DNA of 64,000 nt from Candidatus Iainarchaeum sp. (GCA_018304425.1 JAGVWE010000007.1:25804-89803); one strand, 5' to 3'; counted from the stretch's first letter, positions 8,578 through 17,565 are shown. The notes: generated by a model not told the origin, from the sequence alone. Translations and numbers: made by a program.

Positions 8578-9456
8578 TCACTCGAAGTAGGCCATGGTTT
8601 CCTCGCGTATCTGGTCGGCGAGTTCCGCGTCCCGCACGACCTGCACTTTGATTGAAACCGGTTTTTCGTGCAGGAATTCCAGCAGCCAGCCCAGGTCGAA
8701 TTCCTTCAGGTTGCTGGCCGAATTGAGTTTGTAGAGCATTTCCTCCCGGGCCTGGGTCGGGAAATAGGCCCTGGCCACGTAGTCCCCGACCACTAGGACG
8801 TCGGAGTCCAGCGCGACCAAGGCGTTGTACCGGAGTTTCACGGAAGCCCCAAGGTGTTCCGCCATTTTCGCGAGCGCGTTCCCATGGCATTGGTCCATCA
8901 TGCCGCCGGAGTTGACGAGGATGTAGCATTCGGTGCGCGAAACCAGCCGCGCCAGGCGGTGGAGTTCCTCCCGGGACAGGCCGATGAGCGAGTAGACGTG
9001 CTTCCAGTGGAAGACAGAGGGCTTGCCGGCTTCGTTGGGGTATTCGAAGTAGTTGAACAAGAGGAACCGGTAAAAGTCGAGGATGGTTTCGAAGCCGTAC
9101 TTGGCGTAGTCTTGCCGCGGCATTTCAGCGTTCTCCTGGAAAGGGTTTTCATTCAACGATTTTTCGAGGCTGGAAACCAGGTTCCGGAGGTTCTTCAGCC
9201 ACCGGGGGCTCAAGGCATACTTGCGGTCGGTGCAGGAGAGGATGCCCTCGGCCGCCATTTGCCGCAACGATTTGTGGATGGCCTGGTAGCTTACCTCGAC
9301 GCCGTGCCGGGACTTCAGCTTGGAGTACACCTGCGTGAGCGTCAGCGGCCAGTCCAGGGAGAGCACGGACACGATGGCGTCGCGCGTGGACTTGGGTTGA
9401 ACCGTTGGAACAGCCGTTCCCAGGCTCACCGGCTGGTATTGAGTCACGAGATCCAT
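8578..9456 (-). CDS. Putative transcriptional regulator, N-terminal winged helix
   Basis: A 292-residue protein. Residues of roughly 25-90 form a winged helix-turn-helix (VSVLSLDWPLTLTQVYSKLK, then AIHKSLRQMAAEGIL). The C-terminal two thirds read as a separate alpha/beta ligand or effector domain with repeated hydrophobic strands and no catalytic motif I recognise. The frame is open further upstream through tRNA-Asn, but the ATG at 9456 is chosen because the tRNA cannot be coding. Target genes are unknown. Confidence 0.65.
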   Translation of the reverse strand: MDLVTQYQPVSLGTAVPTVQPKSTRDAIVSVLSLDWPLTLTQVYSKLKSRHGVEVSYQAIHKSLRQMAAEGILSCTDRKYALSPRWLKNLRNLVSSLEKSLNENPFQENAEMPRQDYAKYGFETILDFYRFLLFNYFEYPNEAGKPSVFHWKHVYSLIGLSREELHRLARLVSRTECYILVNSGGMMDQCHGNALAKMAEHLGASVKLRYNALVALDSDVLVVGDYVARAYFPTQAREEMLYKLNSASNLKEFDLGWLLEFLHEKPVSIKVQVVRDAELADQIREETMAYFE

Positions 9457-9483
9457 GCTTTTCCTTGCCTCGCCCGTGGGAGC

Positions 9484-9552
9484 TGCCAGAGTCGGATTCG
9501 AACCGGCATCACCTGAGTAACAGTCAGGCATCCTTCCATTGGACTATCTGGC
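9484..9552 (-). tRNA. tRNA-Asn (anticodon GTT)
   Basis: Reverse strand: acceptor GCCAGA pairs with TCTGGC, the anticodon stem CCTGA/TCAGG encloses CTGTTAC with anticodon GTT, and the T loop is TTCGAAT. The T stem has one C-A mismatch and the seventh acceptor pair is not formed, so it is slightly imperfect. Discriminator A, no intron. Confidence 0.85.
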
Positions 9553-9600
9553 TTTGAGCCGGTTATCATGGCATTATACCTTACTTCGACCTTTTATTTA

Positions 9601-9652
9601 ATCACTTCGACAAATTTTACGTCATTTTCACGCTTAAGTGATGTATTTATAA
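9601..9652 (+). promoter_or_regulatory. Promoter and candidate operator of the Lrp-family gene
   Basis: ATCACTT (9601-9607) and AAGTGAT (9636-9642) form an inverted repeat immediately upstream of a TATA box TTTATAA (9646-9652). The Lrp start codon is at 9677, about 25 nt from the box, so the mRNA should be leaderless. A dyad at this place fits autoregulation, which is common in Lrp/AsnC proteins. Confidence 0.6.
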
Positions 9653-9676
9653 CATAATTGTAGTCATTTATTCGGT

Positions 9677-10120
9677 ATGCTGGACAAAAAGGATGCAATT
9701 ATCCTGGACAGCCTGCGCCAGAACAGCCGCAAAACCGTCAAGGAAATCGGCCGCGAAACCGGCATTCCCCGCACCACGGTTTTCGAGCGCATCAAGCGCA
9801 TGGAGCACAACCAGGTCATCAAAGGCTATTCCGTGAAACCCGATTACGAGAAAATCGGCTTTCCCACCACGGCCTTCACCATGGTCGCCCACAACGGTTC
9901 GGCCGGCGTATCCCAGAAGTCCGTGGCCAAGGAAATCGCGAAACTCCCCGGAGTCTATGAAGTGCAAATAATTGCCGGAGAATGGGACATGCTCGTCAAG
10001 GTGCGTGGCAGGTCCTTGGAATCCATCGGTGACCTAGTAGTGGGAAGGATGCGGGACATTACGGGCATTGCCAGGACGCTGACCTACTCCGTTTTCTACA
10101 CCATCCGCGAAGACTGCTGA
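9677..10120 (+). CDS. Lrp/AsnC family transcriptional regulator
   Basis: A 147-residue regulator. The N-terminal helix-turn-helix (LDKKDAIILDSLRQNSR, VKEIGRETGIPRTTVFERIKRM) is followed by the ligand-binding, oligomerising AsnC_trans_reg/RAM domain (VYEVQIIAGEWDMLVKVRG). Such proteins bind amino acids and act as octamers on DNA. An inverted repeat overlaps its own promoter region, consistent with self-control. It stands alone between tRNA-Asn and the converging gatD gene. Confidence 0.93.
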   Translation: MLDKKDAIILDSLRQNSRKTVKEIGRETGIPRTTVFERIKRMEHNQVIKGYSVKPDYEKIGFPTTAFTMVAHNGSAGVSQKSVAKEIAKLPGVYEVQIIAGEWDMLVKVRGRSLESIGDLVVGRMRDITGIARTLTYSVFYTIREDC

Positions 10121-10144
10121 CGGTTGAAAACGCTCCCGGTTCCC

Positions 10145-11470
10145 TTACTCCGGCTCAAAGCAGTCGATGCGGCTCGAGGCCGTGATTTCGCCGCGCAGGT
10201 TCTCAGGCACTTTTTTCACGGCTTCCTCGCGCTTGAAGTTGCCCAGCAACCACGCCAGCTTCACGAAAGCGGTTTCGGGCAGCAGGTCTTCCGCGAAAAC
10301 GACGCCAATCTCGGAGAGCCGCCGCAGGTTCGTGTAGACGTACGGGTGCACGCGGCCATACAGGCATTGGGCGGTCATCACCACCACGCAGCCGGATGCA
10401 ATCAGTTTCTTGAGCGCCTCGTAATTGGGCAGGTTTTCCGGGGTGTTGGTGGGCATGTGTCCCATCCCAGTTCCCTCTACAACGAGGCCTTTGAACCCGT
10501 GCTCCAAGTAGAACAGGATTTCCTCGGGGTGCATGTTGGGGTGCGACTTGAGCAGCCCGACCTTTTCCTCGAACCCGTCCTTCACCGTGAACGGCTTTTT
10601 CTTGTCCACCCTGGGATAGTCCTTTTTCAGGTACTCGACCCTTCGCTCGTTGAAGTGCACGCGGGCAATCGGCTGGTCGTTGACCGCCTTGAAGGCATCC
10701 CGTCGGGAGGTATGCATCTTCCGCGCCTTCGTTCCCGGCAGAACCACGCAGGCCTGGTCATCCGAGGTCTCATGCATGCAAATGGCCACTCCCGCGAAAT
10801 CCGTTTGCTTGATGAATTCGGCCGCGCACAGGAGGTTGATGGCGGCATCACTCGAACCCCGGTCCGAGCTCCGCTGGCTGCCCACTAGGAGCACGGGCAC
10901 CGGCGGGTTTTCGAGGGCAAACGACAGCGCGGCCGAGGTATAGGTTAGGGTATCCGTGCCATGGCCCAGGATGATTCCCTTGGCGCCGTCCCGGATGGCG
11001 GCCTGGATGGCTTGGACCATGAGTTTGTAGTGCGAGAACCGCATGTCCTCCGACATCAGGTTGGCCACGTGCCTGGGCTCGAAGTTCGCGACCCGCGTGA
11101 GTTCCGGGAACATGGCAATCAGGTCCTCGGTCGAAAACGAGGCATACACCCCGCCCGTGGAATAGTTGACGCGGCTGGCAATGGTTCCCCCCGTGTGCAG
11201 GACCACGATTTTCGGGAGGGAAACATCCATTTTCAGGGCCTGGCTTTTCACGCCCGCCTTCGCGGAGGGTTCCCCGGTCTTCTTCAACTCCATGCCGGCT
11301 TCCACGCGCACGCCCATGTTGTAGCCGGTGTGGAGCTTGAGGGAAAGCGTTTCAGGGTCGGCCGATGGAAGGACGTGGCCCCGGAACGACTGCCCGTTCT
11401 TCGCCAACTCGACGAAGTCGCCTTCCTGGACCCCGGATTTCCGGAGCAATTCCCGGTAATCGGCTTTCAT
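10145..11470 (-). CDS. gatD: Glutamyl-tRNA(Gln) amidotransferase subunit D
   Basis: A 441-residue type I L-asparaginase-like subunit that hydrolyses glutamine and passes ammonia to GatE. After an N-terminal AnPRT-like beta domain (residues 1-80) come the asparaginase motifs HTGGTIAS (about 92-99) with the catalytic Thr and GHGTDTLTYT with the second Thr/Asp, then DDQACVVLPGTKARKMH, the archaeal GatD pattern. The open frame continues upstream across the opposite dph6 gene; the ATG at 11470 matches family starts and has an AT-rich promoter (cttaaaaacc) just upstream, divergent from dph6. Confidence 0.96.
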   Translation of the reverse strand: MKADYRELLRKSGVQEGDFVELAKNGQSFRGHVLPSADPETLSLKLHTGYNMGVRVEAGMELKKTGEPSAKAGVKSQALKMDVSLPKIVVLHTGGTIASRVNYSTGGVYASFSTEDLIAMFPELTRVANFEPRHVANLMSEDMRFSHYKLMVQAIQAAIRDGAKGIILGHGTDTLTYTSAALSFALENPPVPVLLVGSQRSSDRGSSDAAINLLCAAEFIKQTDFAGVAICMHETSDDQACVVLPGTKARKMHTSRRDAFKAVNDQPIARVHFNERRVEYLKKDYPRVDKKKPFTVKDGFEEKVGLLKSHPNMHPEEILFYLEHGFKGLVVEGTGMGHMPTNTPENLPNYEALKKLIASGCVVVMTAQCLYGRVHPYVYTNLRRLSEIGVVFAEDLLPETAFVKLAWLLGNFKREEAVKKVPENLRGEITASSRIDCFEPE

Positions 11471-11524
11471 AGCGTTAATTACAGCTGAACGGTTTTTAAG
11501 CCATTCCCAGCCGAATTTTTGACG

Positions 11525-12208
11525 ATGCGATTTGTTTCCCTGTTTTCCGGCGGCAAGGACTCGACCTATGCGCTCTACTGGGCATTGCGGGAAGGCCACC
11601 AGCTGGCCAGCCTCCTCACCATCCGTTCTTCCTATGCCGAGTCCTACATGTATCATTTGCCCAACATCCACCTGACGGAGGTCGCGGCCGAGGCCATGGG
11701 CTTTCCCCTCGTGGTCGCGGAAACCAGCGCCGGCAAGGAAGCCGAGCTCCAGGTCCTGGAGGACTCCCTGGCCGACCTCAAGGAAAGCCAGGGCATCGAG
11801 GCCGTGGTCTCCGGGGCCTTTGCCTCCCGCTACCAGAAGGAACGCGTGGACCGGATATGCGAAAAGCTCGGCCTTGAAAGCCTGGCGCCCCTCTGGGGCC
11901 GCGACGGCGAAGACCTCTTGAACGACATGCTGGCCGCAGGCTTCAAGTTCATGCTCGTCGCCGTGGCCGCGCAGGGCCTGGACGAGAAATGGCTGGGCCG
12001 GCTCATCGACGAAAAAGCGGTTTCCGACCTCAAAGCCCTGCACGAAAAATACCAGGTGAGCCTGGTGGGGGAGGGCGGCGAATTCGAGTCCCTCGTGGTT
12101 GACTGCCCGCTCTTCCGGAAAAAAATCGAAGTCGTTTCCGCGGAAAAAAAGTGGGACGGCTGCCGTGGCGAACTCGCCATCAAGGAAACCAGGCTCGCCC
12201 CAAAATAA
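11525..12208 (+). CDS. dph6: Diphthine--ammonia ligase
   Basis: A 227-residue PP-loop ATPase performing the last step of diphthamide formation on elongation factor 2: ATP-dependent amidation of diphthine. The PP-loop FSGGKDSTYALYWA is at the N terminus, and GAFASRYQKERVDRI, LAPLWGRD and GEGGEFESLVVDCP are the conserved Dph6 blocks. Length is right for the archaeal single-domain enzyme. It is divergent from gatD across a 54-nt AT-rich spacer. Confidence 0.95.
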   Translation: MRFVSLFSGGKDSTYALYWALREGHQLASLLTIRSSYAESYMYHLPNIHLTEVAAEAMGFPLVVAETSAGKEAELQVLEDSLADLKESQGIEAVVSGAFASRYQKERVDRICEKLGLESLAPLWGRDGEDLLNDMLAAGFKFMLVAVAAQGLDEKWLGRLIDEKAVSDLKALHEKYQVSLVGEGGEFESLVVDCPLFRKKIEVVSAEKKWDGCRGELAIKETRLAPK

Positions 12209-12222
12209 TCAAATGCATGGAG

Positions 12223-13188
12223 TCAAAGGCATTGCTCGAGAGGTTCCTCGGCCCACACGCTGGCACGGCTCCAGTCCCTAATCGTTTCCTCGCCGAGCCT
12301 TGGCTCCCAGGCCAGCTTGCATTCGTAGTCGAACTCGCAGCCCTCGCAGAGGAATTCCTGGAGGCACGTTTCCGCTTCCAGCCGGTCCCGGCCCTGGACC
12401 GTGGCCTTGCACCGCCCCTCCCCCGGCTGGCCAGAAGCCTTCACCAGGAATTCTTCGACGGCCTTTCCCGCGTCCCCGCCCCGGGCTTCCAGCCGAACCC
12501 GGTAGTTGCCGGCCTCCCGTATCTCGAGGGGCAGCGACAAGCCGGTCTCCCCGGCCGGCGCTATTTCCCCCACTTCCCGGTTGACGGGCCCCGAGTGGAG
12601 GGCTTCGACCGGTTTCCCGTCAAGGACTGAAAGCCGGTAAACCCTGGCCGAAACGATGACGTCAGAAGCCTTTGCCTGCCCGGCATTCTTCACCTTGAAA
12701 GAGACCAGCGGCGAATCGACGCCCAACTCCATTTCGCGCGGCGCGCGCACGCCGGCCAGCTCGAGTTGCGCGGGTTTCCTTCCAAGGTAAGCAGTGCAGA
12801 GGTTGAGGCCCTGTTCTTCGACGCAGCGGAAGCCCACTTCCAGCAAGGCATCGCGTTCCACCTGCAGCCTCCGCTCGTCCGCGGCCACGAGGCAGCCCGG
12901 GCCGATGTTCTGCCGCGGGCAACACCGCAGGACATCCATGCAGCGGAAGTTCACGGACCGGGTCATGGAATCCAGGGCATCGGCCAAAACCATTTCGCCT
13001 TGCCGGAACTCCACGTTCTTTGAAAAAACCTTTCCATTGAGGCCCTCGGCGGCGTCCAGCGATTCCAGCAGCGCGTGCTGGAGCGGGGCCCTGGGCGCGA
13101 AGCCCGGCAAAATATAGGCAAAGAAAATCCACAGCAGGGCCAGGGCCGCAACCGCGACCGTCAAAAGCTTGAAGGGGGATTCGGCCAT
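12223..13188 (-). CDS. Membrane-anchored, Cys-rich secreted-domain protein
   Basis: A 321-residue protein with a single N-terminal membrane helix (about residues 10-30) and the remainder outside. The exterior part has paired cysteines (FRCMDVLRCCP, a later LCTAYLG, and CLQEFLCEGCEFDYEC near the C terminus), suggesting disulfides, and a middle stretch resembling a CARDB/Ig-like beta domain (SPLVSFKVKNAGQAKASDV). It follows a two-helix membrane gene by four bases, so both are in one operon. Function unknown. Confidence 0.65.
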   Translation of the reverse strand: MAESPFKLLTVAVAALALLWIFFAYILPGFAPRAPLQHALLESLDAAEGLNGKVFSKNVEFRQGEMVLADALDSMTRSVNFRCMDVLRCCPRQNIGPGCLVAADERRLQVERDALLEVGFRCVEEQGLNLCTAYLGRKPAQLELAGVRAPREMELGVDSPLVSFKVKNAGQAKASDVIVSARVYRLSVLDGKPVEALHSGPVNREVGEIAPAGETGLSLPLEIREAGNYRVRLEARGGDAGKAVEEFLVKASGQPGEGRCKATVQGRDRLEAETCLQEFLCEGCEFDYECKLAWEPRLGEETIRDWSRASVWAEEPLEQCL

Positions 13189-13192
13189 GGCC

Positions 13193-13432
13193 TCACCTCG
13201 CGAACGTGGCCCGCACGTGCCATTTCAGCAGCCACTCGAAGATTTTTTTCAGCACCAGCAACCCCACGAACAGGTAAAGCAAGGACGTTACGTCTCCCGT
13301 CAGCAAAAAATAGCGCCGGAAGTAATCCGCCCACACCTCGAGCCGGAACAGGAACCAGACCACAACGCCCAGGGCCAGCAACACCAGCAACAGCTTTTCC
13401 GCCAAATCCAGCCAAGCCAGCAGCCGCCGCAC
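13193..13432 (-). CDS. Small two-helix membrane protein
   Basis: A 79-residue protein with two predicted membrane helices (around residues 12-30 and 48-66), basic at both ends. The reading frame ends four bases before the start of the Cys-rich anchored protein, implying a two-gene unit. No family recognised; a partner or assembly factor for its neighbour is inference. Confidence 0.6.
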   Translation of the reverse strand: MRRLLAWLDLAEKLLLVLLALGVVVWFLFRLEVWADYFRRYFLLTGDVTSLLYLFVGLLVLKKIFEWLLKWHVRATFAR

Positions 13433-13476
13433 GTCAAAGACCCCTTAAACTATGGTTTGACGGCTTAATAAACGTT

Positions 13477-15354
13477 TCAGGCGCTGTCATCGCCTTTCCC
13501 ACTTTCCTGGGTTTTCTGCGCCTTCTGCCGGGCAAACATGTCCCGGATTTCCTTGGTGGAAGTGGCTTCCTCGGCCTTCTTGTCCGTGCGGAAGGAAACC
13601 AGGCGCGGGAATCGCAACGCGTATCCCGGCTTGCCGGCTTCCCGGCCGCAGGCATGCACCGGGCTGCGCGTGATTTCGTCGGCGCGCACCTCGATGACGT
13701 GCACGGGCTCGGTCCACACGTCGGGTTCAAGGCCGGACTCCACGCGCGCGGGCTTCCGGTTGGCCTTGATTTTCTTCAAGCGCTCCTCCCATTCCGCGAG
13801 CTGGGCCTCGCTCAAGCCCGTGCCAATCTTGGCGATGCTTTCAAAGCAATCCCTTTCCCCATTGTAGGCGGCGGCCAGCAAGGCCCCCAACCCGAACCGG
13901 GTGCGGATGCCCTTCCCCTTGAAGTAACCGATGACCGCCAAATCCACGGAGTCCTGCAACTCGCCCTTGTAACTGCGCTTCAGTTTTATCCACGCGAACT
14001 TCCTCGCACCCGCGATGTACTTCGCGTCCAGGTCCTTTGCGACGATGCCTTCCAGGCCCTGCTCGATGCACCGCGTGAAGAAAGCGTCCACGGCTTCCGG
14101 CTCCTTCGTCACTATCATCGGCGTCACGTCCAGCACCCCGCCCCTTTCCACGATTCGCTCCAGGGTTTTCCTGCGCTCCCGGAACGGCAAGGGCATGAGG
14201 TTTTTTCCGTCCACCATCATGACGTCAAAGGCGAACAACTTCAGCGGCAGCTCCTCGGAAGCCCTTTCGATGCCGTGCTTGCGCTTCCGCTGGATGGTCA
14301 CCTGGAAGGGGAAGAACTCCCCGGTTTCCTCGTTCACCGCCAGGGCCTCCCCCTCGATGATGGCAGTCCGGGCCTTCAAGTGGGTTTTGACGCCTTCAAT
14401 GACTTCGGGGAACATGGGTGTTACATTCTCGCTGCGGCGGCTGAAGATGCTTACCTCGTCTTCCCTCTTGTGCACCTGCAGCCGGAAACCGTCGAACTTT
14501 CCCTCCACCATGCATTCCCCGAGCTTTTCCACGATTTCTCCCGCTGAAGGCAGCCGCTCGGCCAGGGTGGGCCGGATGGGCACGCCAGGCGTCAGCTCCA
14601 CGGCATCCAGTCCCTTGAGGCCCTTTTCCTTGAGCAACCGCGCGATGTCCCCCAAATCCGAGTGAATGTTGTACTTTTCCTCGATGCGTTCCCGCAGCAG
14701 CTGCCGCACGCGCCGCTCGAACTCCTCTCCCCGCTTTTCCTCTTTTTTTTCCTTGAGCTCGGCCTCGATTTTTTCGGCGGCCCGCTTCTCCTTTGCCAAA
14801 AATTCTTTCGAGTAAACGACGGCCAAGGCGTCCATCAAGGTGGGGTCGCCGATGCCCAGCCGCATGGCCCCCAACGGAATCCTTGTGACGAATTTGGCTT
14901 CCAAGGGAGAGGCGCTGTTCAGGAGCTCGGCCAGCAGCTTGAGCTTCTGCTCCTGGCTACCGTGGCCCGAGGCCTTCGCGATGCGCAAAAAGTTGTCGTA
15001 CACCTTTTCGACGGACAGTTTTTCGCGGAAGAGACTTTGCTGCCGCTTTTTTTCCGCGATTTCCTGGGCCACCAGGCCGAGGTCGCCGAGTTTCTGGAAC
15101 CGCTTCCCGACTTCCTCCCGCGCGTACCCAGAAGTCATGGCCAGGGCCTCTTCCACGAGCTTCTCCCCCAAGCCGATGTCATAGCCCTTGAAGCCCGGGG
15201 CAATCTGGCCCTGGCACAGGTAAATGACCTTGGAGACAACGGCGGCATCGGTCTCCCGCTCCCGCAGGAGCCCCCCCAGCAGGGAAGTCATCTCCAGGCG
15301 CGAGGCAGCGGCCTCGATTCGCTCCCAGTAACCGGCCAATTTCCCGAATTCCAT
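13477..15354 (-). CDS. lig: ATP-dependent DNA ligase
   Basis: A 625-residue archaeal/eukaryal type I DNA ligase sealing nicks in replication and repair. The helical N-terminal DNA-binding domain covers about 1-230; the adenylation motif EGKFDGFR has the catalytic Lys near 286; later motifs include FSRRSENVT, EGEALAV, FAFDVM, EGIVAKDLDAKY and WIKLKR, then the OB domain. The Ala/Lys/Glu-rich stretch near residue 195-225 lengthens it a little over usual. An in-frame TTG lies six codons upstream; the ATG is preferred. Confidence 0.96.
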   Translation of the reverse strand: MEFGKLAGYWERIEAAASRLEMTSLLGGLLRERETDAAVVSKVIYLCQGQIAPGFKGYDIGLGEKLVEEALAMTSGYAREEVGKRFQKLGDLGLVAQEIAEKKRQQSLFREKLSVEKVYDNFLRIAKASGHGSQEQKLKLLAELLNSASPLEAKFVTRIPLGAMRLGIGDPTLMDALAVVYSKEFLAKEKRAAEKIEAELKEKKEEKRGEEFERRVRQLLRERIEEKYNIHSDLGDIARLLKEKGLKGLDAVELTPGVPIRPTLAERLPSAGEIVEKLGECMVEGKFDGFRLQVHKREDEVSIFSRRSENVTPMFPEVIEGVKTHLKARTAIIEGEALAVNEETGEFFPFQVTIQRKRKHGIERASEELPLKLFAFDVMMVDGKNLMPLPFRERRKTLERIVERGGVLDVTPMIVTKEPEAVDAFFTRCIEQGLEGIVAKDLDAKYIAGARKFAWIKLKRSYKGELQDSVDLAVIGYFKGKGIRTRFGLGALLAAAYNGERDCFESIAKIGTGLSEAQLAEWEERLKKIKANRKPARVESGLEPDVWTEPVHVIEVRADEITRSPVHACGREAGKPGYALRFPRLVSFRTDKKAEEATSTKEIRDMFARQKAQKTQESGKGDDSA

Positions 15355-15468
15355 GCCATCATAGGGAGTCAATGGCCTTAAAACCCTTGTTCCCAGCCTT
15401 TCCAGGCCCCCAACAGGGAAATATTTAAATGGCCGAACTCCCTATATTCTGCCGTTCCAGGGACTTGC

Positions 15469-16115
15469 ATGGCGAAACCAGGTGCATCGGCCGAAGACGG
15501 GGGCGGCAGCACTTCCACGGGCATCCAAGAATTGGCACCTTTCTGGGGGGCGGTTTCCCCAAGGGAGCCGTGGTCCTCGTGGCCGGTTCCTCGGGCAGCG
15601 GCAAGACCATTTTCTCGTTCAACTGGCTGTTCGACGGCGCCCGCAAGGGCGAGAACGGCGTCTACGTCACCTTCACCGAGCCCCTGTTCAAGTCCGTGAA
15701 AAACCTGGAAGTCATGGACTTCTACGACCGCAAGCTCATCGAAGACGAGACCATCAAGATCCTGGACATCCGCGACCTCTACGCCGAGCAAGGCTTCGAC
15801 GCCCAGCGCATCCTGGACACCGTGGAACGGCAGGTCAAGGAAACCAACGCCAAACGCCTCTGCATCGATTCCGTGACCGCGATCGCCTACAACCTGGACG
15901 ACAAGGCGAAGACCCGGAAATTCATTTTCGTGGACTCGCTGTCCACGATGCTGATTTACAACCGGCCGGACGTCTTCGCGCGGTTCATCCACAGCGTGCT
16001 CGTGAAAATCCGGCTGAACTCCATCAGCGGCCTGCTGTTGTTCATTGAAACGCAGGCGGACCGGGAAGTCCGCGCCGAAATCGCACAGTTGTGCGACAAG
16101 GTCCTGCGGGTCTAG
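15469..16115 (+). CDS. KaiC/RadA-like ATPase, frame-broken and apparently chimeric
   Basis: A RecA-superfamily ATPase with Walker A GSSGSGKT and Walker B RLCIDSVTA. Two oddities. First, the expected N terminus (STGIQEL before LGGGFPKG) is in the frame of the ATG at 15469, while everything from about 15540 is one frame off; a missing base near gaattggcacc would restore it. Second, after KTRKFIF the sequence jumps to VDSLSTMLIYN, a second Walker-B-like strand typical of another KaiC-like family, so two paralogues look fused by deletion. The TATA box atatttaaat (about 15420-15429) precedes it. Probably non-functional or misassembled. Confidence 0.6.
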
Positions 16116-16121
16116 GGGCTT

Positions 16122-16514
16122 TCACCAGCCGTCTGTTTTGAGGTTTTTCACGCGGTCGAAATGTTTGCGGTTGTTGGTGACCAAGATGGCCTCATGGCAT
16201 ACTGCGATGGCCGCAATCATGAGGTCCAGTACTTCGAGGCGGTTCCCCTTGCGGATGAATTCTGCGTCGAGTAGGGCGACCTGTTCGGCGGCATCAACTT
16301 CGAAGGGAAGCGGTTGTAGCGAGGCCAGGAATTTCCTCGCAAGGTCGAGGCTGGCAGGCGTGCCATACAGCCGCTCTCCAACCAGCACTTCGTATATGTT
16401 GATGCAGGTAGTGGCGATTTCCTTGTCCTGCTCCGGTAGTTGCCGTAATTTTGCGGTCGCAGCCTCTTTTCCGCGAAGATAGGCGATGATGCAATCGGAG
16501 TCAAGGATTATCAT
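16122..16514 (-). CDS. VapC-type PIN-domain toxin (pair 1)
   Basis: A 130-residue PIN-domain ribonuclease. Acidic active-site residues are visible in MIILDSDCIIAYLRG, the Glu of NIYEVLVGE, the Asp of EVLDLMIAAIA and VTNNRKHF. It should cleave RNA when freed from its antitoxin. It overlaps the upstream antitoxin gene by 14 bases and its 3' end almost touches the KaiC-like gene. Confidence 0.88.
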   Translation of the reverse strand: MIILDSDCIIAYLRGKEAATAKLRQLPEQDKEIATTCINIYEVLVGERLYGTPASLDLARKFLASLQPLPFEVDAAEQVALLDAEFIRKGNRLEVLDLMIAAIAVCHEAILVTNNRKHFDRVKNLKTDGW

Positions 16515-16752
16515 GCATTCTCGCCTGTCGTTTCCAGAATGATGCCGTCGAGTCTTTCCTCAGTCGCCTGTACAAGGCCAGCCGCTTTTCGGCTTCCTCA
16601 TCGGTCATCGGGATGCTGCCGAAATACTTCATGAGGTCGGGTTGTTCCTTTTCCGCCAGCCGCTCGAGCAGGTCGCTGAAGCTCTCGCCTTCGTGCTTGG
16701 CCCTGATGAGCTTCTCATAGACCTTGCCCTTGATGGTAAGGGTTTTGAAGAC
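16501..16752 (-). CDS. VapB-type antitoxin (pair 1)
   Basis: An 83-residue protein starting MVFKTLTIKGKVYEKL, the pattern of archaeal antitoxins of the DUF217/VapB group that pair with PIN toxins: N-terminal DNA-binding beta-hairpin/helix region, then a charged helical toxin-binding tail (EEAEKRLALYRRL). The ATG at 16752 is chosen over upstream ATGs because an AT-rich TATA (aaatatat) lies about 28 nt before it. Overlaps the toxin start. Confidence 0.8.
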   Translation of the reverse strand, partial: VFKTLTIKGKVYEKLIRAKHEGESFSDLLERLAEKEQPDLMKYFGSIPMTDEEAEKRLALYRRLRKDSTASFWKRQARMHDNP

Positions 16753-16889
16753 CATGCTATGTTTAAGGTTAAACATATATTTAATCCTTGCTTCCATCCT
16801 TTTAAGCAACAAACTATTTTTAAGGCAATTGTCGTAATATTGGTGTGTTCGGAGAGTAGATTAATATAGCCATAAAGCAATATAGCTAT

Positions 16890-17138
16890 ATGGCTACAAC
16901 TACGTTGCGGGTGCAACTGCCGGAGGAAAAAGCCAGAAAGGTGCGGGAGCAAGCCATGAAACGCTTCGGTTATTCGAAAGGGGCCATCAGCAAGGCGCTC
17001 AATGTGGCCTTGGATGAATGGTTGGGGAAGGCGAAACCAGCCAAACCGCCTATCACGGCCAAGGACTTGTTAGGGCGGCTGAGTGGCGTAAAGGAGTCCT
17101 CCGTGGAACTCCAGCACAAGGCTCGTGACTATTGGTAG
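16890..17138 (+). CDS. Putative VapB-type antitoxin (pair 2)
   Basis: An 82-residue protein: beta-strand TTLRVQLPEEKARKV and helix-turn FGYSKGAISKALNVALDEWL look like a ribbon-helix-helix DNA-binding unit, with a disordered Pro/Lys linker (KPAKPPITAKD) and a C-terminal toxin-binding helix. The PIN gene starts nine bases after its stop. It is divergent from pair 1 across an AT-rich spacer that must hold both promoters. Confidence 0.75.
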   Translation: MATTTLRVQLPEEKARKVREQAMKRFGYSKGAISKALNVALDEWLGKAKPAKPPITAKDLLGRLSGVKESSVELQHKARDYW

Positions 17139-17146
17139 GCTGTGCC

Positions 17147-17551
17147 ATGTATTTGCTGGACACCAACATTTTTTTGGAAATCCTCCTCGATGGCGCACGC
17201 GCCACCGAATGCCTGCGCCTGCTCTCCCTTTTGCAGGGCGAACGGCTGTCTGCGGTTGTTTCGAAGTTCGCGGTTTATTCGATTTGCCTGATTCTTTTCA
17301 GGAAAAAACAACCCGATCTGGCCCGGGATTTCCTGGCCTATCTGGATTCCCTTCCAACCCTGCAAATCCATGGGACCTCCCTTGAGGAGGATGCCGAAGC
17401 CTTCGCCAGCGCGGAGAAATTTGGCCTTGACTTTGACGACGGCCTGCAGTTTACGGTTGCCAAGCGCTTGAGCGTGGAAGCCATCGTCTCCTTTGACCGG
17501 GACTTCGACAAGACCCCCTTGAAGCGCCTGGAGCCAAGTCAAATCCTTTGA
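17147..17551 (+). CDS. VapC-type PIN-domain toxin (pair 2)
   Basis: A 134-residue PIN nuclease beginning MYLLDTNIFLEILL, with the second acidic patch in EKFGLDFDDGLQFTVA and the third in VSFDRDFDK, the order of active-site carboxylates in VapC proteins. The ATG at 17147 gives the canonical N terminus; an in-frame TTG five codons earlier is rejected. Converges on the first detached anchor tail. Confidence 0.85.
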   Translation: MYLLDTNIFLEILLDGARATECLRLLSLLQGERLSAVVSKFAVYSICLILFRKKQPDLARDFLAYLDSLPTLQIHGTSLEEDAEAFASAEKFGLDFDDGLQFTVAKRLSVEAIVSFDRDFDKTPLKRLEPSQIL

Positions 17552-17565
17552 CGAGAACCGCTGTT

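Noticed and set aside
10145..12043. GatD as a 632-residue protein
   Set aside because: The extra N terminus is antisense to dph6, which is well supported; the ATG at 11470 gives the family length.
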